Of a DNA stretch of 7,533 nucleotides, positions 4,543 through 7,533 are shown piece by piece. This stretch comes from UBA6921 sp031363085 (GTDB lineage Bacteria > Pseudomonadota > Gammaproteobacteria > SG8-11). The notes beneath the pieces were generated by a model that saw nothing but the letters and a program-made list of their open reading frames with translations, was not told the origin of the DNA and did not search any database. The position numbers and the translations under genes were made by a program. The stretch spans positions 1 to 7,533 of the forward strand of contig JANLTU010000065.1 in the NCBI GenBank assembly GCA_031363085.1, read 5' to 3'. Within the stretch, counting starts at the first letter, position 1, and each line of letters starts with the position of its first letter.

Positions 4543-7279
4543 AACTGGTGCCCACGCCGATGTCACTATGCACACGCACATCGCCACCCAGCAACTGGCA
4601 CAGGCGTTGACTGATCGCAAGCCCCAAACCGGTGCCGCCGTATTTAATCGTGACAGCGCGGTCTACCTGCGTAAATGGTTCGAATAATCGCAGCACCTGC
4701 TCCCGCGTCATGCCGATACCGGTGTCGTTGACGATAAACGACAGGTGTGCACCGGTGGCCGAAGTTTCCCGACGCGCCATCAAGGTGATGCGCCCCTGCG
4801 TGGTGAACTTGCAGGCATTGCTCAACAGATTGAGCAGCACCTGCTTCACACGCACTGCGTCGGAATACATCGTGCCCAATTCACCATCGACGACAATGTC
4901 GAAGCGATTCTGGTTCTTTGCCACCATTGGATAAATAGTGGTTTCGAGATCGTGCAACAACTGCTCGACATCGAACTCCTCAAGCGAAAACTGCACTTTG
5001 CCGGCTTCGATTTTCGACAGGTCGAGAATGTCGTTGATTAATGTCAGTAAGTGGCGCCCGGATGCTGTGATTTTGCGTAGATCGGCTTGCAAGACCGCGT
5101 TGCCGTCTTCTTCCGCGTTTTCTTCCAGCATTTCGCTGTAGCCGATAATAGCGTTCAACGGTGTGCGCAATTCGTGGCTCATGCTGGCCAGAAAAGCGCT
5201 CTTGGCGCGGCTCGCCACCAGTGCATCGTTATGCGCCATCACCAAGGCGGTGGTGCGTTCGCTGACCAATTCTTCCAGATTATCGCGGTGGTTCTTGAGT
5301 TCCTGCTCGGCGCGCTTGCGCTCGGTAATGTCTTCGCCACGCAAGTTCACGTAACCGCCTTCCGGCACCGGCATAAAGGCGATCAGATAGGTGCGCTCAA
5401 AACAAGCGACTTCGTGCCCCACTGGCACACCGCTGGCAAGCACGTCGCGTATCAAGCACAGCATCTTGGCGGGCACCTCGCTGTTCACAGCGGTGTCCCA
5501 AGCGCGCAGCAGAATTTCCGCAGGGCGATTGGCAAAACGAATTTCACCATCGGCGCCAACCCGCAGCACCGGTGCCGGGTTTTCGTCTGGAAAACGCGCC
5601 AGCTCCCGAATACGGCTCTCGATTTCCTTGCGCGCACTGATGTCGCGCAGCGCCCCGATAAAAATGTCACTATCATGAACCTTAACGCAGGTCACGCACA
5701 GCTCAAGCGGGAACAAGCTCCCATCCTTGCGCCTGCCGACCAACTCGCGGGTTTTGTCGATCATGCTGCCCGAGCCGGTGTGGTGATAATGCGCGAGATG
5801 TTGATCGTGTAGCTCGCGATCCGCCTCCGGCATCAGTATCTTGACATTTTGTCCGAGGACTTCTGCGGCACGATACTGGAACACCTGTTCCGCCGTGGGA
5901 TTGAAGGTTTCGATGCGACCATCCTTGTCGATGGTGATGATCGCGTCGGCGATGTGATCCAGAATCGCCTGGCTGCGCGCCTCGCTGTCTTTCACCCGCT
6001 CCCAGGCTGCGCGCTCCTGCGTGATGTCGCGCATAAACACGGTCATGCGCTTGGGCATCGGGTGCACGTGGATTTCGAGCCAACGTTGCGACGGCGGGAA
6101 AAATCCGGAAAACACCTGCATCACGCTTTCGGTCTGCGCTTTTAGCAGATCTTTGTAAAACGCGGCGGCCAGATCCGGGAAGGCATCCCAGATATTCTGC
6201 CCCAGCACCAGATCCGGGGATTGATCCAGCAACTTTCCTGCCTGACGATTGAGGTAGGTGCAATGCCAGTGCGCATCGAATTCAATATAGGCGTCGGTGG
6301 TACGCTCAAGAATATTGATCACCTGCCCGCTACGTTCCTGAATCTCCTGCGCCTGGACGCGCAAAGTCGCGTTTTGTACGTCGATACGGCGCATATGCTG
6401 GCGCAGCGCGTACAGAAAATACATGCTCAGTAACACCAGTGCGGTGATCGCAAGGGCGGTTTCCTGCCACACCGCCTGTCCCAACTCCTGCTGTAAATCC
6501 GCGCTGGCAAAGTCGACCAACTGCCAGCGCGTGTTCCCCACCGGTGTACTGAATAAAATGCGTGCCCGTTCGGCATCGCTGATGAAGTGCTCACGACTCA
6601 TAGTGTCACGCGAACCTTGAACATCCACCTCGATCAACCCATCGACCTGCCGGTCCAGCAACAGCAATTGATGCCCGGTCAATTGGTAGCGGCTCAAAAT
6701 CGACGCGATCACGCGCGGATAAAAACTGATGAAAAAAATATGCGGTGCGCGCGCATTCAGATTAACCAAGCCCAGGATGTCGAAGTGGTAGCCAATGGAA
6801 TTGGGATGAATGTAGATGTCCGGCATGACGAAGCCGCTTTGCGTGAAGCTACGCAAATCCGCCTGACACAACTGTCCGACGAAGCCGTCGAAATCCGCCA
6901 CCACCGGATCGCCGTGATTGTCGGCCAAGGTCACCGCAAAGCCGTCGTTGAAATACACTTTGACGCGCTTTAATAGTTGCTCGTAAATGTCGACGTTGTT
7001 GGGATCAGCCGCCAGACCCTGCAACAGCACCCGCTCTTTCTCAGCGAATAAGCGCACCATCGTGCGCAGTGCCTGCACCTGCAAGGAAATTTCATGCGCA
7101 GCACCGGTCACCGCGCCTTGCACCATGCTCGCCTGTAAAGCGCGCGCATTGCTATTACGGCTGTGCGCGTTCCACACCAGCAAGCCGCTGACCGCGCACA
7201 GCAGGATCAGCATCAGCCAGAAAATACGCTGCCAGCGCGGGTAACAATCGTTAATCGTTGTTTGTTCTGGACCTGCCAT
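4475..7279 (-). CDS. Membrane sensor histidine kinase: Cache-like domain, three PAS domains, HisKA, HATPase
   Basis: This is a 934-residue inner-membrane sensor kinase. The order is: membrane segment 17-36; periplasmic sensor about 37-270, Cache-like, with YIHPNSIGYHFDI and IFFISFYPRV; membrane segment about 274-293; PAS1 about 315-425; PAS2 about 432-550; PAS3 about 560-655; HisKA with His702 in SHELRTPLNA; and the ATPase domain with the N-box Asn817/Asn821, DTGIGM at 852-857, LFEPFTQ and GGTGLGLAIS at 881-890. PAS2 matches FixL-type heme PAS domains, with His491 and Arg511 at the ligand and distal positions. No receiver or HPt domain is present and no response regulator gene is in the window, so the partner is elsewhere. 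The start at 7279 is chosen over a TTG at 7381 because the TTG lies within the upstream hairpin and its extension has no family features. The ribosome binding site is poor. The 3' end overlaps the DUF3859-like gene by 68 bases. Confidence 0.94.
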   Translation of the reverse strand: MAGPEQTTINDCYPRWQRIFWLMLILLCAVSGLLVWNAHSRNSNARALQASMVQGAVTGAAHEISLQVQALRTMVRLFAEKERVLLQGLAADPNNVDIYEQLLKRVKVYFNDGFAVTLADNHGDPVVADFDGFVGQLCQADLRSFTQSGFVMPDIYIHPNSIGYHFDILGLVNLNARAPHIFFISFYPRVIASILSRYQLTGHQLLLLDRQVDGLIEVDVQGSRDTMSREHFISDAERARILFSTPVGNTRWQLVDFASADLQQELGQAVWQETALAITALVLLSMYFLYALRQHMRRIDVQNATLRVQAQEIQERSGQVINILERTTDAYIEFDAHWHCTYLNRQAGKLLDQSPDLVLGQNIWDAFPDLAAAFYKDLLKAQTESVMQVFSGFFPPSQRWLEIHVHPMPKRMTVFMRDITQERAAWERVKDSEARSQAILDHIADAIITIDKDGRIETFNPTAEQVFQYRAAEVLGQNVKILMPEADRELHDQHLAHYHHTGSGSMIDKTRELVGRRKDGSLFPLELCVTCVKVHDSDIFIGALRDISARKEIESRIRELARFPDENPAPVLRVGADGEIRFANRPAEILLRAWDTAVNSEVPAKMLCLIRDVLASGVPVGHEVACFERTYLIAFMPVPEGGYVNLRGEDITERKRAEQELKNHRDNLEELVSERTTALVMAHNDALVASRAKSAFLASMSHELRTPLNAIIGYSEMLEENAEEDGNAVLQADLRKITASGRHLLTLINDILDLSKIEAGKVQFSLEEFDVEQLLHDLETTIYPMVAKNQNRFDIVVDGELGTMYSDAVRVKQVLLNLLSNACKFTTQGRITLMARRETSATGAHLSFIVNDTGIGMTREQVLRLFEPFTQVDRAVTIKYGGTGLGLAISQRLCQLLGGDVRVHSDIGVGTSFTVRLPAEIVAQVEPLAAKVRA

Positions 7280-7356
7280 GCCGGGACGCCGCGAGTGAGA
7301 ACGGAATGCTGCAATCTTGGTTGTCGACCTCGCCGTAGTAAAGTTTAACGACCAAA

Positions 7357-7383
7357 ACTTGGCTGCCGATGCGACAGCCAAGT
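7357..7383 (-). terminator. Probable Rho-independent terminator of the OmpA-like gene
   Basis: A perfect 9-bp inverted repeat, ACTTGGCTG / CAGCCAAGT, encloses a 9-base loop. On the minus strand it ends in TTTT. It begins 15 bases after the OmpA-like stop and lies upstream of the kinase start. The U-tract is short, so termination may be partial. It faces leftward, so some readthrough could feed the kinase gene. Confidence 0.62.
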
Positions 7384-7398
7384 CAGATTTCGCAACGA

Positions 7399-7533
7399 CT
7401 AGCGCGCGCTTAACAGGTAGTCGTCGGCGTACAACAACTCCACACGCCGATTTTCGTCCCAGCGGTGTGGATCGCCAACCGGCACGTGAGCACCGAAGCT
7501 GGCCACTTTCAGTTGTGTCGCCGGGACACCGAA
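7399..7533 (-). CDS. OmpA-like C-terminal domain protein (only last 44 residues in window)
   Basis: Only the end of the gene is visible, as an open minus-strand frame from the window edge to TAG at 7399-7401. The residues VASFGAHVPVGD followed by WDENRRVELLYADDY match the end of the OmpA/MotB peptidoglycan-associating domain, in which the NRRVE motif closes the fold. Such proteins anchor an outer-membrane or periplasmic part to the cell wall. The short tail DDYLLSAR ends the protein. Whether the full protein is a porin-like OmpA, a lipoprotein such as Pal, or a larger envelope protein cannot be told from this fragment. A hairpin terminator follows 15 bases downstream. Confidence 0.8.
   Translation of the reverse strand, partial: FGVPATQLKVASFGAHVPVGDPHRWDENRRVELLYADDYLLSAR

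Noticed and set aside
4534..4551. Hairpin GCACC / GGTGC over the stop of the DUF3859-like gene, as a bidirectional terminator.
   Set aside because: The stem is only 5 bp and neither strand has a T-run after it.
5087..5812. A 241-codon open frame on the plus strand opposite the kinase.
   Set aside because: It is a shadow of the kinase coding strand. It has no ribosome binding site I can see and no recognisable domain.
7280..7381. Upstream TTG start for the kinase, adding 34 residues.
   Set aside because: The TTG sits in the arm of the hairpin terminator of the previous gene, and the added residues have no membrane or family features.
1..7533. Mobile elements, CRISPR repeats, tRNA genes, attachment sites.
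   Set aside because: No direct repeats, transposase or integrase motifs, repeat-spacer pattern or tRNA-like folds were seen on either strand.

Overview
This is a dense, chromosomal, moderately GC-rich stretch with no mobile-element, CRISPR, tRNA or rRNA signals. The gene order cinA/pncC - thpR - recA - recX, the RecA sequence and the CinA-only (PncC-type) protein point to a proteobacterium, most likely a gammaproteobacterium. The lineage cannot be fixed more closely by eye.

Layout. Positions 1-2619 hold a leftward four-gene DNA-maintenance cluster, read from right to left. It starts with a PncC/CinA-type NMN deamidase (2131-2619). Next is a 2'-5' RNA ligase/cyclic phosphodiesterase gene, thpR (1583-2134), which starts by a 4-base overlap with cinA and is broken by an in-frame TAA. 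Then comes recA (443-1498) with a strong ribosome binding site, and recX (465 to beyond position 1), which begins inside the end of recA. A short divergent intergenic region (2620-2703) separates this cluster from a rightward run of three genes. These are a LigB/DODA-type extradiol dioxygenase homologue (2704-3486), a single-domain universal stress protein (3533-3985) and a secreted DUF3859-like protein (3982-4542), the last two overlapping by ATGA. The 3' end of the DUF3859-like gene overlaps, tail to tail, the 3' end of a large leftward membrane histidine kinase gene (4475-7279). At the right edge lies the end of an OmpA-like gene (7399-7533), followed by a probable hairpin terminator.

How the parts work together. 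The recA/recX pair is the recombinase and its modulator. PncC recycles the NMN released by NAD-dependent DNA ligase, which fits its place beside recA. The kinase combines a periplasmic Cache-like sensor with three PAS domains. The second PAS carries the residues used by FixL-type heme oxygen sensors, so the protein may read both an external ligand and an internal gas or redox state. No response regulator is encoded in the window.

Most worth a second look: the paired compensating frame disruption in thpR, the FixL-like and unusually histidine-rich PAS of the kinase, the Pro/Ala tail of the DUF3859-like protein that lies entirely antisense to the kinase gene end, and a possible leaderless start of the dioxygenase gene. 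I see no sign of a wholly new multi-gene system.
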